Positions 8,743 through 17,625 of a DNA stretch of 64,000 nucleotides are shown here, one piece after another. Both the position numbers and the translations under genes were made by a program. This stretch comes from Flagellimonas abyssi (GTDB lineage Bacteria; Bacteroidota; Bacteroidia; Flavobacteriales; Flavobacteriaceae). The stretch lies in NCBI RefSeq assembly GCF_019457905.1, contig NZ_JAHZSV010000001.1:372001-436000 (forward strand), given 5' to 3'. Within the stretch, counting starts at the first letter, position 1; each line of letters starts with the position of its first letter. Under the pieces are notes generated by a model. It saw only the letters and a program-made list of their open reading frames with translations. It did not search any database and had not been told where the DNA came from.

Positions 8743-10449
8743 ATGGCATTACTCGACTGGATTATTCTTGGTAGCACCCTGATTTTCATCGTTGCTTACG
8801 GTGTTTGGAAAACCCGTGGCAACAATAGTGTAGACGATTATGTTCGCGGAGGTGACGATGTAAAATGGTGGACCATTGGCTTATCCGTAATGGCAACACA
8901 AGCAAGTGCCATCACATTTTTGTCCACTCCCGGCCAGGCATTCCACGACGGTATGGGGTTTGTTCAGTTCTATTTTGGACTTCCCTTGGCCATGATCGTC
9001 ATTTGTTTGGTATTTATTCCTATTTATAAAAAGCTAAAGGTATTCACCGCTTACGAGATGCTCGAAGGTCGTTTTGACCTTAAGACCCGTACATTGACCG
9101 CCCTACTATTTTTGGTACAACGCGGTTTGGCAGCAGGGATTACCATTTTTGCTCCTTCAATAATCCTCTCCGCCGTTTTGGGGTGGGACTTGAGGACTTT
9201 GAACATAATCATAGGGATTTCGGTTATTATCTATACCGTTTCGGGTGGTACCAAAGCGGTAAGTGTTACACAAAAGCAACAGATGTTCATCATAATGCTG
9301 GGGATGTTTTTTGCGTTTTTCTTTATTTTGGGAGCTCTTCCCACCGATATTTCATTTGATAAAGCTTTAAAAATAGCGGGGGCGAACAACAAACTCAACA
9401 TTCTTGATTTTTCTTTTGACACCAACAACAGATACACGTTTTGGAGTGGAATCACAGGTGGTTTCTTTTTGGCCTTGGCCTATTTTGGGACAGATCAAAG
9501 CCAAGTACAACGCTATCTGTCCGGTAGGAGCGTAAAAGAAAGTCAATGGGCATTGATTTTTAATGGAATTTTTAAAATACCCATGCAGTTTTTTATTCTG
9601 TTGGTAGGTGCAATGGTGTTTGTCTTTTATCAGTATAATTCTTCCCCCTTGAACTTTAACCCTGCTGCCACAGAAGCTATCATGAAGTCAGATTACGCCA
9701 ATGATTATCAAGCCCTGGAGAACGACCATAAAGAATTGGAAAAGGAAAAACGCATGGCACAACATTCCTTCTCCGCGGCCCTAGAATTAAAGGAGTACAA
9801 TGCCATTGAACAGGCCAAACAGGATATCATAAAAATCAATGAAAAAGAAACAGCAAATAGAGAAACTGCCAAGGACCTGATTGCCAAAGCAGATGCTACA
9901 GTTGAGACCAATGATAAAGATTATGTTTTTATCCATTTTATACTGAATAATCTACCGGTGGGACTAATTGGTCTTCTTTTGGCCGTTATACTCTCAGCCG
10001 CCATGTCATCAACAGCTTCTGAGTTAAATGCGCTTGGCACCATTACCGCATTGGACCTATACAAAAGGAACGTAAGAAAAAAGCATGGCCAAGAACATTA
10101 TTTAAAGGCAACCAAGGCCTTTACCCTACTATGGGGAATAATTGCTATCATAATTGCAAACGTTGCCAGTCTCTTTGATAATTTGATTCAGCTGGTCAAC
10201 ATCATAGGTTCCATTTTTTATGGAAATGTGCTGGGTATCTTTTTACTGGCTTTCTTCTTTAAGTTTGTGAAGGGAAATGCGGTTTTTGTAGCGGCTATTG
10301 TAACCCAAATTATTGTGATCATTGGCTGGTATTTGGACTGGATGTCCTATCTATGGTTGAATGCTTTCGGGTGTGTCTTGGTAATTCTGTTGGCAATAAT
10401 CACACAATTGTTCGATAACTTCTTGGGCAATTCTCCCATTGAACAATAA
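8743..10449 (+). CDS. Sodium:solute symporter (SSS family) with a cytoplasmic-type charged insertion
   Basis: This 568-residue polytopic membrane protein belongs to the SSS family, which couples sodium entry to uptake of sugars, sialic acid, amino acids or vitamins. The N-terminal region has the SSS signature around WWTIGLSVMATQASAITFLS, and a later segment reads LALAYFGTDQSQVQRYLS. About 13 membrane segments are expected. Residues about 305 to 393 form a highly charged, Lys/Glu/Ala-rich, probably coiled-coil insertion between two membrane helices. It is preceded by a small membrane protein gene and a secreted deacetylase gene, so a deacetylated sugar is a reasonable but unproven substrate. 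Confidence 0.9.
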   Translation: MALLDWIILGSTLIFIVAYGVWKTRGNNSVDDYVRGGDDVKWWTIGLSVMATQASAITFLSTPGQAFHDGMGFVQFYFGLPLAMIVICLVFIPIYKKLKVFTAYEMLEGRFDLKTRTLTALLFLVQRGLAAGITIFAPSIILSAVLGWDLRTLNIIIGISVIIYTVSGGTKAVSVTQKQQMFIIMLGMFFAFFFILGALPTDISFDKALKIAGANNKLNILDFSFDTNNRYTFWSGITGGFFLALAYFGTDQSQVQRYLSGRSVKESQWALIFNGIFKIPMQFFILLVGAMVFVFYQYNSSPLNFNPAATEAIMKSDYANDYQALENDHKELEKEKRMAQHSFSAALELKEYNAIEQAKQDIIKINEKETANRETAKDLIAKADATVETNDKDYVFIHFILNNLPVGLIGLLLAVILSAAMSSTASELNALGTITALDLYKRNVRKKHGQEHYLKATKAFTLLWGIIAIIIANVASLFDNLIQLVNIIGSIFYGNVLGIFLLAFFFKFVKGNAVFVAAIVTQIIVIIGWYLDWMSYLWLNAFGCVLVILLAIITQLFDNFLGNSPIEQ

Positions 10450-10470
10450 AAAAACCCACTAAAAAGTGGG
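10448..10470 (-). terminator. Bidirectional intrinsic terminator between converging genes
   Basis: CCCACT at 10455-10460 pairs with AGTGGG at 10465-10470 around an AAAA loop. On the minus strand the stem is followed by a run of seven T, so it best serves the DUF2911 gene. On the plus strand it is followed by CTTCTTT and could also stop symporter transcription. Confidence 0.8.
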
Positions 10471-10502
10471 CTTCTTTATCATTATATGGGAATAAGACCT
10501 AT

Positions 10503-11357
10503 TTACATTTCGGCCCACTCCTTTAAAGAGTCCTTGTTCATTTTTACATAATCTTGGTTGCCAGCGGCCTGAGCAGCAGCCATGGATTTTTTAGCAGCTT
10601 CGATAGCAGCCTTTTTATCGCCCATTTTAGCATAGATCAACGATTGTGTGCGCATCATCCAAAATGCTTTGCCATCACCCATCTCAACAGCCTTATCAAC
10701 CCATTCTTTAGCCTGTTCCATGTTCATGCCCTCGGCAAAATAATAGGAACCTGCGGCAAAATAATCATTGGCGGTCAGGTCCTCTTTCTTCGCCATTGTC
10801 GCCTCGATGCTTTTAATCGCCTTGTCCACAGTTGGAACAACAAATTTTACCCCTACATAGATGTTCTCCCACATGATGCCAAGAGTTCCTCCATTATTGT
10901 GAAGGTCATCAAAAGTAATGGTGAAAGTTTCAATGGGCATTGGAATGTCAAATGTTTCAACTTTTACTGTAGCAGCAACTTTGGAGGCATCCCATTCCTG
11001 CGGAGTCCCCCAATTGTCAGTTGCAGTATAAAAGAAAACTTCCCAAACAGCCTCATCCGGCCTTGTATAAATGGCATAGGTGCCTGCTTTCAATTCCTTT
11101 CCCTCCACAATAACATCGTCACTAAAGGAAATTGTAGTGTTTTCATTGGCGCCAGTTCTCCAAATAGCTCCAAAAGGAACCAAATCGCCAAATATCTTTC
11201 TTCCCTTCATTGCGGGACGGGAATATTTAACGGTAACATCGGTCAATCCCACTTTTTGCTCCAAAGTTGAAGCCGGACTGGGCGCTGGTGTCTGTATTTG
11301 TGCCTGTAGCGAAAAACACATGGACACCGCAAACAATAAGAGTGTAAATTTTTTCAT
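10503..11357 (-). CDS. Exported DUF2911 protein
   Basis: The product is 284 residues with an N-terminal signal peptide ending near SLQAQ. The first half is a DUF2911 domain, recognisable by the segments KYSRPAMKGRKIFGDLVPFG and WRTGANENTTI. The second half is helical with alanine/lysine-rich stretches that resemble tetratricopeptide-type repeats (around WVDKAVEMGDGKAFWMM and KAAIEAAKKSMAAA). The domain is very common in secreted proteins of Bacteroidota and has no established activity. It converges with the symporter gene and shares a terminator with it. Confidence 0.9.
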   Translation of the reverse strand: MKKFTLLLFAVSMCFSLQAQIQTPAPSPASTLEQKVGLTDVTVKYSRPAMKGRKIFGDLVPFGAIWRTGANENTTISFSDDVIVEGKELKAGTYAIYTRPDEAVWEVFFYTATDNWGTPQEWDASKVAATVKVETFDIPMPIETFTITFDDLHNNGGTLGIMWENIYVGVKFVVPTVDKAIKSIEATMAKKEDLTANDYFAAGSYYFAEGMNMEQAKEWVDKAVEMGDGKAFWMMRTQSLIYAKMGDKKAAIEAAKKSMAAAQAAGNQDYVKMNKDSLKEWAEM

Positions 11358-11508
11358 AGTTGTTGTATATATTAAATGTTCAGCAGATCAAAATTAAGAT
11401 AAAGCGATGCCCTATTTGTTAATTAAATCTTAAAACAAAAATAAGCAATAATTGCTTTCATTTTAATTTTGTTTAACTATTTATTATTTTTATTGAACAT
11501 TTTACTGC

Positions 11509-11516
11509 TATCTTTG
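11509..11516 (+). promoter_or_regulatory. -7 promoter element ahead of the SRPBCC-SDR-photolyase operon
   Basis: The box reads TATCTTTG, an exact match to TAnnTTTG, and lies 15 bases before the ATG at 11532. It supports that ATG over an upstream in-frame start at 11469, because the longer form would begin ahead of the transcription start. No convincing -33 TTG is seen. Confidence 0.55.
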
Positions 11517-11531
11517 TGTAAAATCGTTAGG

Positions 11532-12029
11532 ATGCAACTGTATCAATTGAAATCTAAGCAAGTATTTCCCATAAGCAAAAAGAGGGCTTGGGACTTTTTA
11601 TCTGACCCAAAAAACCTGGCAGTAATAACTCCACAACACATGGGTTTCCATATTTTGGCCGGAGCGGATAGACCCATGTTCCAAGGTCAAGTTATTCAAT
11701 ATATAGTAAAACCGTTTCCTTTTGTTTCCACAAAATGGGTAACTGAGATAACCCATGTTAAAGATGGCGAATATTTTGTTGACGAGCAGCGTTTTGGCCC
11801 CTACTCCCTTTGGCACCACAAACATTTTTTAAAAGAAGTTCCCGAAGGTGTGGAAATGGAAGACATCATTGATTACAAATTACCCTTTGGTTTTTTGGGG
11901 CAACTCACTCACCCCTTGTTGGTAAAGAAACAACTGCAAAAGATTTTTGAATTTCGGGAGCAAAAACTTGCCGATTTATTTGGCCAAGTGGATGGAAAGG
12001 AGAATTATTTAAGCATCAGAAAAGTATAA
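11532..12029 (+). CDS. SRPBCC-family protein in photolyase operon
   Basis: This 165-residue protein begins MQLYQLKSKQ and has the SRPBCC (START/Bet v1-like) ligand-binding fold, with the entry segment containing AWDFLSDPKNLAVITP and a DYKLPFG segment near the end. Family members bind hydrophobic ligands or act as cyclases. Proteins like this are found beside SDR and photolyase genes in many marine bacteria and are sometimes labelled cell-division inhibitors by similarity. The gene is one base short of touching the SDR gene, and the SDR overlaps the photolyase, so they are clearly one operon. Its role in light or UV response is inferred from context only. Confidence 0.82.
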   Translation: MQLYQLKSKQVFPISKKRAWDFLSDPKNLAVITPQHMGFHILAGADRPMFQGQVIQYIVKPFPFVSTKWVTEITHVKDGEYFVDEQRFGPYSLWHHKHFLKEVPEGVEMEDIIDYKLPFGFLGQLTHPLLVKKQLQKIFEFREQKLADLFGQVDGKENYLSIRKV

Positions 12030-12030
12030 C

Positions 12031-12726
12031 ATGAAAAAGAATATATTATTGATCGGTGGCTCTTATGGCATAGGTTTGGAAATGGCAAAAATGCTTTCCA
12101 AAGAGAATGAAGTATTCATTGCCAGTAGAAGTAACGAACACCTTTCAAACATTGACGCCACCCACATCCCTTTTGATGCCCTAAATGAGGACATTAGCGA
12201 TAAAGCCATTCCTGAAACACTGGACGGTTTTGTGTACTGTCCCGGAAGCATCAACCTGAAACCTTTTAAAACAATGGGAATCGACACCATTCAAAATGAT
12301 ATGGAAATTAATTTCATTGCTTTGGCCAGAACGGTCAAATCCATCATCAATAGAATGAACGAAGGTTCTAGCATGGTTTTTTTCAGTACTGTGGCCGTGG
12401 CGACAGGAATGCCCTTCCACACCAGTGTATCGGCGGCTAAAGGAGCTATCGAAGGTTTTGCCCGAGCCTTGGCGGCGGAATATGCTCCTAAAATTAGAGT
12501 GAATGTTATTGCTCCATCTTTAGTGGACACTCCCCTATCGGAACGACTGCTGAACAATGATAAGAAAAAAGAGATGATGTCCGAAAGACACCCCATGAAA
12601 AGAGTCGGCAACGCAGTGGATATAGCCAATATGGCCACCTTTTTGTTGAGTTCCGATAATTCATGGATTACAGGGCAGGTTATTGGGGTCGATGGTGGAG
12701 TGTCCAGCTTAAACGTGAATTCATGA
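12031..12726 (+). CDS. Short-chain dehydrogenase/reductase lacking the catalytic tyrosine
   Basis: The product is 231 residues with the Rossmann motif GGSYGIG at 9-15 and the usual SDR layout. The active-site lysine is K137 in SAAKGAIEG, and a serine/threonine pair sits at 119-120. At the position four residues before the lysine, where SDRs have the catalytic tyrosine, there is valine (V133, codon 12427-12429). The fold and cofactor site look intact, so it may bind NAD(P) with altered chemistry or none. It sits between the SRPBCC and photolyase genes and overlaps the photolyase start by 4 bases (ATGA). Confidence 0.87.
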   Translation: MKKNILLIGGSYGIGLEMAKMLSKENEVFIASRSNEHLSNIDATHIPFDALNEDISDKAIPETLDGFVYCPGSINLKPFKTMGIDTIQNDMEINFIALARTVKSIINRMNEGSSMVFFSTVAVATGMPFHTSVSAAKGAIEGFARALAAEYAPKIRVNVIAPSLVDTPLSERLLNNDKKKEMMSERHPMKRVGNAVDIANMATFLLSSDNSWITGQVIGVDGGVSSLNVNS

Positions 12727-14036
12727 AGGATAAAATCAATATTTTTTGGTTTAGGCGTGATTTGCGTCTGGATGATAACGTTGGACTATATCAAGCTCTT
12801 CAAGATGATGTTCCCGTTTTGCCAATATTCATTTTTGATACCGAAATACTGGAAAATCTCCCAAAAAATGATGCTAGGGTAACCTTTATCCATGAACAAC
12901 TGCAAAAATTAAATAATCAGTTAGGTGCCAACCATGATAGCGGAATTGCCCAGTTTTACGATACCCCAAAAAAGGTCTTCAAGCAAGTATTGAAAGACTA
13001 TAAGATTGAAGCCGTCTACACCAACCATGATTACGAGCCATATGCCAAAAAACGTGATGGTGAGATAAAATCATTTTTGGAAGAAAATAAAGTGGAGTTC
13101 AAGACTTTCAAGGACCAAGTGATTTTTGAAAAAGATGAAGTGGTGAAGGACGATGGAGATCCTTACGTGGTGTATACGCCATTCATGAAAAAATGGAAGG
13201 AAAATTTTAATCCGTCTATTCATCTTGTCGAGTATGATACATTGAGTGACCTTGGTAAAAACTTGTATCCATCCAAAAATCTACCAAAACTTTCGCTGAA
13301 AGATATGGGGTTTGAGGAGTCATCCATAAAAGTTCCCGATTTTACCGTCACTTCCGATTTGATTCAGAAATATGAAGACACACGGGACTACCCCGCCAAA
13401 GAAAAAGGAACTTCCCGATTGGGCCCACACTTGCGGTTTGGAACGGTTTCCATCCGAAAAATGGTCAAAAAAGCCATTGATGAAAAGAATGAGACCTTTT
13501 GGAACGAACTGATTTGGAGAGAGTTTTTTATGCAGATTCTGTGGCACTTTCCACATACCGTAAACGAAGCGTTCCGAGCCAAATACGATAGAATTGAATG
13601 GCGAAACAACGAGGATGAATTCGAAAAATGGAAAAATGGAAAAACAGGCTATCCTTTGGTAGATGCAGGAATGCGCGAGCTGAATAAAACCGGTTATATG
13701 CATAATCGGGTACGTATGCTGGTGGCAAGTTTTCTCTGCAAACATCTTTTAATCGATTGGCGGTGGGGCGAAGCCTATTTTGCCGACAAACTCCTCGATT
13801 ATGAAATGGCCAGCAATGTGGGCAACTGGCAATGGGCAGCGGGAAGCGGTGTGGATGCTGCACCCTATTTTCGAATATTCAATCCTACCACACAGATAAA
13901 GAAATTCGATAAGGACAAAAAATACATCAATAAGTGGGTACCAGACCTTCAAGAAATGAATTATCCCGACCCTATTGTTGATCATAAAACAGCCCGTGAG
14001 CGATGCTTAAAAAGATATAAAGAAGCGGTAAGTTGA
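12723..14036 (+). CDS. Class I deoxyribodipyrimidine (CPD) photolyase
   Basis: This 437-residue flavoprotein splits cyclobutane pyrimidine dimers with blue light. It starts MKDKINIFWFRRDLRL, the usual photolyase N-terminal motif for the antenna-binding domain. The C-terminal FAD-binding domain is complete, with GTSRLGPHLRFGTVS, the DAGMRELNKTGYMHNR helix and the DYEMASNVGNWQWAAG segment carrying the tryptophans used in electron transfer. An upstream in-frame ATG at 12663 would add 20 residues that overlap SDR sequence, so I chose the ATG at 12723, which overlaps the SDR stop. It is the last gene of a three-gene operon. A related cryptochrome function cannot be fully excluded. Confidence 0.93.
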   Translation: MKDKINIFWFRRDLRLDDNVGLYQALQDDVPVLPIFIFDTEILENLPKNDARVTFIHEQLQKLNNQLGANHDSGIAQFYDTPKKVFKQVLKDYKIEAVYTNHDYEPYAKKRDGEIKSFLEENKVEFKTFKDQVIFEKDEVVKDDGDPYVVYTPFMKKWKENFNPSIHLVEYDTLSDLGKNLYPSKNLPKLSLKDMGFEESSIKVPDFTVTSDLIQKYEDTRDYPAKEKGTSRLGPHLRFGTVSIRKMVKKAIDEKNETFWNELIWREFFMQILWHFPHTVNEAFRAKYDRIEWRNNEDEFEKWKNGKTGYPLVDAGMRELNKTGYMHNRVRMLVASFLCKHLLIDWRWGEAYFADKLLDYEMASNVGNWQWAAGSGVDAAPYFRIFNPTTQIKKFDKDKKYINKWVPDLQEMNYPDPIVDHKTARERCLKRYKEAVS

Positions 14037-14136
14037 AGCTTTTTCGTTAATTTTAGTTCTCTGTTGGGACGATTTTGTTTTATCTCAAAAAAACTAAATC
14101 AAATCAACGGAACATAACTAACTCAAAACCTTTAAA

Positions 14137-15564
14137 ATGAAGAAACTTTCAACCTTACTCCTTTTGGGATTGGTGTCGATTAACCTAGCGGCCCAAAAGA
14201 TGTCCAAGGACAAAAATGCCGTTGTTGCTTCCGTAGAAAAACACAAAGAAAACCTTATCAAAATCAGCGATTCCATTTGGGCTTTGGCCGAAACTGCTTT
14301 TGAAGAATCCATTTCTGCCGAATTGCTTGCCGATTATGCCGAAGAAAATGGAATGACTGTTACCCGTGGCGTGGCCAATATCCCGACCGCTTTTATAGCG
14401 ACTTATGGTTCGGGGTCTCCCGTAATCAGTGTCTTGGGCGAGTTTGATGCACTTCCAGGCCTTTCACAAAATACCGTCCCCACCAAAGACCCAAGAATCG
14501 AAGGTGAACCCGGTCATGGCTGTGGACATAACATGTTCGGTGCCGCAAGTTTAGGAGCGGCCATTGCCATTAAAGAACAAATTGAAGCGGGTACAATCAA
14601 AGGAACTGTAAAGTTCTTTGGAACACCTGCCGAGGAAAAGTTCTTCGGAAAAGTTTGGATGGTAGAAGCCGGCCTTTGGGACGATGTTGATGTTAATGTA
14701 AGCTGGCACCCATCAGCTGAAATCGAAGCCGATGTACAGAGTGGTTTGGCTTTGGTTGATTTTATGGTAGAATTTTATGGACAAGCCGCTCACGCTTCCG
14801 CAGACCCATGGAATGGTCGTAGTGCCTCCGATGCCCTAGAATTATATACGACAGGAATCAATTACTACAGAGAGCACATTAAACCCACATCCCGCATCCA
14901 CTACCACATCCAAGATGGCGGACAAGTGGTAAACGTGGTTCCCGACTACTCAAGGTTATGGGTACGTGTTCGTGATCCAAAGAGAGATGTAATGCTTCCC
15001 ACTTTTGAGCGTGTTAAGGCAATGGCCGAAGGTGCTGCCATCATGGCCAATGTCGAGTACAAATATTCTTTGATTTCTGGTATCTACGAAACATTGGTCA
15101 ACCGTGAAGGCGGTAAAATCATGCAGAACAATTTGGAGCTTTTAGGCCCGATCACTTACACCGAAGAAGAGATTACCTATGGTAAAGCCATTCAAGAAGC
15201 TACTGGAAAGCCACAAGTGGGCATGGACGGGGAAGTCCATCCCTTGAAAGAAACACAGGAACTGCCAGGTGGTGGCTCTACTGATGTGGGCGATGTAAGC
15301 TGGAATGTACCGAACATTAATCTCGGTGTTACTGTGGCTCCAAAAGATACGCCATGGCACTCTTGGGCCGTAGTAGCCTGCGGTGGAATGAGCATTGGGC
15401 ACAAAGGAATGATCTATGCATCCAAAGCAATGGGTATGACCATGCTGGACCTTTTTGATGACCCCAAATTGGTAGAAAAAGTAAAAGAAGAATACAAAAC
15501 CAGAAAAGGTGATGTAAAATATGAGGCCATGATAGATGGTCCACCACCTATCCCTGGTAAATAA
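14137..15564 (+). CDS. Exported M20-family amidohydrolase (AbgB-like)
   Basis: The product is 475 residues with a signal peptide ending near NLAAQK. It belongs to the M20/M40 dimetal amidohydrolases that cleave amide bonds in small acyl-amino acids or aminobenzoyl-glutamate. Visible hallmarks are the metal-binding GHGCGHNMFG motif, the TPAEEKFFGK segment supplying the catalytic glutamate and the dimerisation-domain stretch FYGQAAHASADPW. Near the C-terminus DTPWHSWAV supplies the last metal histidine. It is more similar in layout to AbgB than to carboxypeptidase G2. Transcription ends at a strong hairpin just downstream. The physiological substrate is unknown. Confidence 0.88.
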   Translation: MKKLSTLLLLGLVSINLAAQKMSKDKNAVVASVEKHKENLIKISDSIWALAETAFEESISAELLADYAEENGMTVTRGVANIPTAFIATYGSGSPVISVLGEFDALPGLSQNTVPTKDPRIEGEPGHGCGHNMFGAASLGAAIAIKEQIEAGTIKGTVKFFGTPAEEKFFGKVWMVEAGLWDDVDVNVSWHPSAEIEADVQSGLALVDFMVEFYGQAAHASADPWNGRSASDALELYTTGINYYREHIKPTSRIHYHIQDGGQVVNVVPDYSRLWVRVRDPKRDVMLPTFERVKAMAEGAAIMANVEYKYSLISGIYETLVNREGGKIMQNNLELLGPITYTEEEITYGKAIQEATGKPQVGMDGEVHPLKETQELPGGGSTDVGDVSWNVPNINLGVTVAPKDTPWHSWAVVACGGMSIGHKGMIYASKAMGMTMLDLFDDPKLVEKVKEEYKTRKGDVKYEAMIDGPPPIPGK

Positions 15565-15583
15565 TTAAATTACAATTTGATTG

Positions 15584-15610
15584 AAAAGCCTGCCCTTCGC
15601 AGGCTTTTTA
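15584..15610 (+). terminator. Intrinsic terminator after the amidohydrolase gene
   Basis: GCCTGC at 15588-15593 pairs with GCAGGC at 15599-15604 around a five-base loop. The stem is flanked by AAAA before and TTTTT after, giving a standard rho-independent terminator. Confidence 0.85.
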
Positions 15611-15635
15611 ATCTTGAAAAATTAAACATTACGCT

Positions 15636-16640
15636 ATGAAAAATCCTATTATTCAAACCTTTCCGTTAAGCTCCCCTTGGCAAACCCTTGACCCTTTTTT
15701 GTTCAGTGTGTACCATTTGGACCGTTTTCCAAAAGGAAACGGAGATATGGGACCAGATGAATCTTTGCTGAAAGGGCGAAATCTAGGTAGTGATTTTAAC
15801 CCCAATGCCAAATGGCGTATGTACCACGGTCAGACAATTCCTGGGTTCCCTTTCCATCCACATTGTGGTTTTGAAACGATTACCATCGTCAACAAGGGGT
15901 TTTGTGACCATTCCGATTCCCTTGGTGCGGCCGGTAGATTTGGTAAGGGCGATGTACAATGGATGACAGCAGGAAGAGGCGTACAACATTCAGAAATGTT
16001 TCCATTGTTAAAAGATGATGAGGAAAACACGTTGGAACTTTTTCAGATCTGGTTGAACCTTCCCAAAGCCGGAAAGTTTGTGGATCCACACTTTAAAATG
16101 CTATGGAACGAGGATATTCCGATTATTGAAGAAGAAAATGCGAAAATAAAAGTAGTTGCAGGCAGCTACAAAAATGTGAATCCAATTGACCCCGCACCGG
16201 ATTCATGGGCAGCCAATCCCGAAAACGAAGTAGCGGTTTGGAACATTCATGTGGATGCGGATTCAGAATATACGCTGCCAAAGGCAAATTCTTCTGAAGT
16301 AAACCGTGTGCTCTATTTTTATGAAGGTGATGAAATTTATATCGATGACAAAAAAATCAATCCAAATTTTGGAATTGTTCTGGACCAAACGCAAGATGTC
16401 AACATCAAAATAGGTTCTGAAACAGCTCATTTTATGATTCTGCAAGGAAAACCCATCGGAGAACCCGTTGCCAAATACGGCCCTTTTGTGATGAACACAC
16501 AAGAAGAAATTCAAAAAGTAATGGAGGAATACCGCCTTACACAATTTGGTGGATGGCCATGGCCACATCCTGATAACGTGCACGATAAAGACCGTGGCCG
16601 GTTCGCACTTTATCCTGATGGGAAATTGGTCGAAAAATAA
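15636..16640 (+). CDS. Pirin-family bicupin protein
   Basis: The product is 334 residues of two cupin domains. The N-terminal metal-site histidines are H74 and H76 in HPHCGFETITIV, with H118 and E120 in the segment AGRGVQHSEMF. This is the complete pirin iron-binding set. Bacterial pirins can show quercetin dioxygenase activity or modulate metabolic enzymes, but the role here is unknown. It stands alone between two terminators or gaps, 14 bases ahead of an alpha/beta hydrolase gene that may share its transcript. Confidence 0.9.
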   Translation: MKNPIIQTFPLSSPWQTLDPFLFSVYHLDRFPKGNGDMGPDESLLKGRNLGSDFNPNAKWRMYHGQTIPGFPFHPHCGFETITIVNKGFCDHSDSLGAAGRFGKGDVQWMTAGRGVQHSEMFPLLKDDEENTLELFQIWLNLPKAGKFVDPHFKMLWNEDIPIIEEENAKIKVVAGSYKNVNPIDPAPDSWAANPENEVAVWNIHVDADSEYTLPKANSSEVNRVLYFYEGDEIYIDDKKINPNFGIVLDQTQDVNIKIGSETAHFMILQGKPIGEPVAKYGPFVMNTQEEIQKVMEEYRLTQFGGWPWPHPDNVHDKDRGRFALYPDGKLVEK

Positions 16641-16654
16641 TCAACATTGATTTA

Positions 16655-17602
16655 ATGAACCTAAAAAGCAAAATAGGGTTAATCTTTTTATTCATAACCG
16701 GTCTATTAAATGCCCAATTAGAGGAAAACCCGATTACTATGACCACAGAGACCGGAAACATTCAAGGAACCATGCTCTTGCCCAAGCATTCCGATAAAAT
16801 TCCTGTGGTATTGATTATAGCAGGGTCTGGCCCCACGGACAGGAATGGAAACAACCCTATGATGAAGAACAATTCTCTTAAAATGCTTGCGGAAGGATTG
16901 GGAAATCATGGTATTGCATCGGTCAGGTTTGATAAACGAGGAATAGCCAAAAGTACAGAAGCTGGTGTTGAAGAAAGTAACCTCAAATTTGAAACCTATA
17001 TTGAAGACACCAAGGATTGGGTAGATCTACTTGAAAAAAATGATGGCTTTTCAGAAATTGTGGTCTTAGGTCACAGTGAGGGCTCTTTAATCGGTATGAT
17101 TGCGTCCCAAAACCCAATGGTGGACCGATTTATATCTGTTGCCGGTGTGGGGGAACCCGCCGCCAAACCATTGGAACGACAGTTGAAGGCACAACCCTCA
17201 TTTGTATGGGAACAATCCGCTCCTATTCTTCAGGATTTGGAAATGGGAAAAAAGGTGGACTCTGTTCCACCATTTCTTTATTCACTTTTTAGACCCAGTG
17301 TGCAACCCTACCTTATTTCTTGGATCAAATATGATCCACAAGTGGAACTGGCAAAGTTGGACAAACCTGTTTTGCTTGTTCAAGGAACTACGGATATACA
17401 GGTAGACATGCAGAATGTTGAGAAACTTCATGCCTCAAATCCAAACTCAGAAAAAGTTATTCTGGAAGGAATGAACCATATTCTGAAAGAGGCGGAGATG
17501 GACAGAATGAAAAACATTGAAACCTATTCAAATCCAGACCTTCCGCTTAAAGATGGATTGATTACAGCCATTGTGGATTTTATTAAAAATCCTGATAACT
17601 AA
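16655..17602 (+). CDS. Exported alpha/beta hydrolase
   Basis: This 315-residue protein has a signal peptide ending near LLNAQL. The alpha/beta hydrolase fold shows the nucleophile elbow GHSEG with S141, an oxyanion region around AGSGPTDRNG, an acid region near VQGTTDIQVD and a probable catalytic histidine in EGMNHILKEAE. The serine-histidine-aspartate triad is therefore complete. Likely an esterase or peptidase-like hydrolase acting in the periplasm. It follows the pirin gene by 14 bases and converges on murA with no clear terminator hairpin between them. Confidence 0.86.
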   Translation: MNLKSKIGLIFLFITGLLNAQLEENPITMTTETGNIQGTMLLPKHSDKIPVVLIIAGSGPTDRNGNNPMMKNNSLKMLAEGLGNHGIASVRFDKRGIAKSTEAGVEESNLKFETYIEDTKDWVDLLEKNDGFSEIVVLGHSEGSLIGMIASQNPMVDRFISVAGVGEPAAKPLERQLKAQPSFVWEQSAPILQDLEMGKKVDSVPPFLYSLFRPSVQPYLISWIKYDPQVELAKLDKPVLLVQGTTDIQVDMQNVEKLHASNPNSEKVILEGMNHILKEAEMDRMKNIETYSNPDLPLKDGLITAIVDFIKNPDN

Positions 17603-17625
17603 ATAGACTGAAATAAATAACCTTA

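Noticed and set aside
10554..11270. A 238-residue open frame on the plus strand
   Set aside because: It lies wholly antisense to the DUF2911 gene, has no recognisable domain and no promoter or RBS of its own.
12663..12722. A longer N-terminus for the photolyase
   Set aside because: The extra 20 residues are read out of the SDR gene in another frame, and the RRDLRL motif is at its normal distance from the later ATG.
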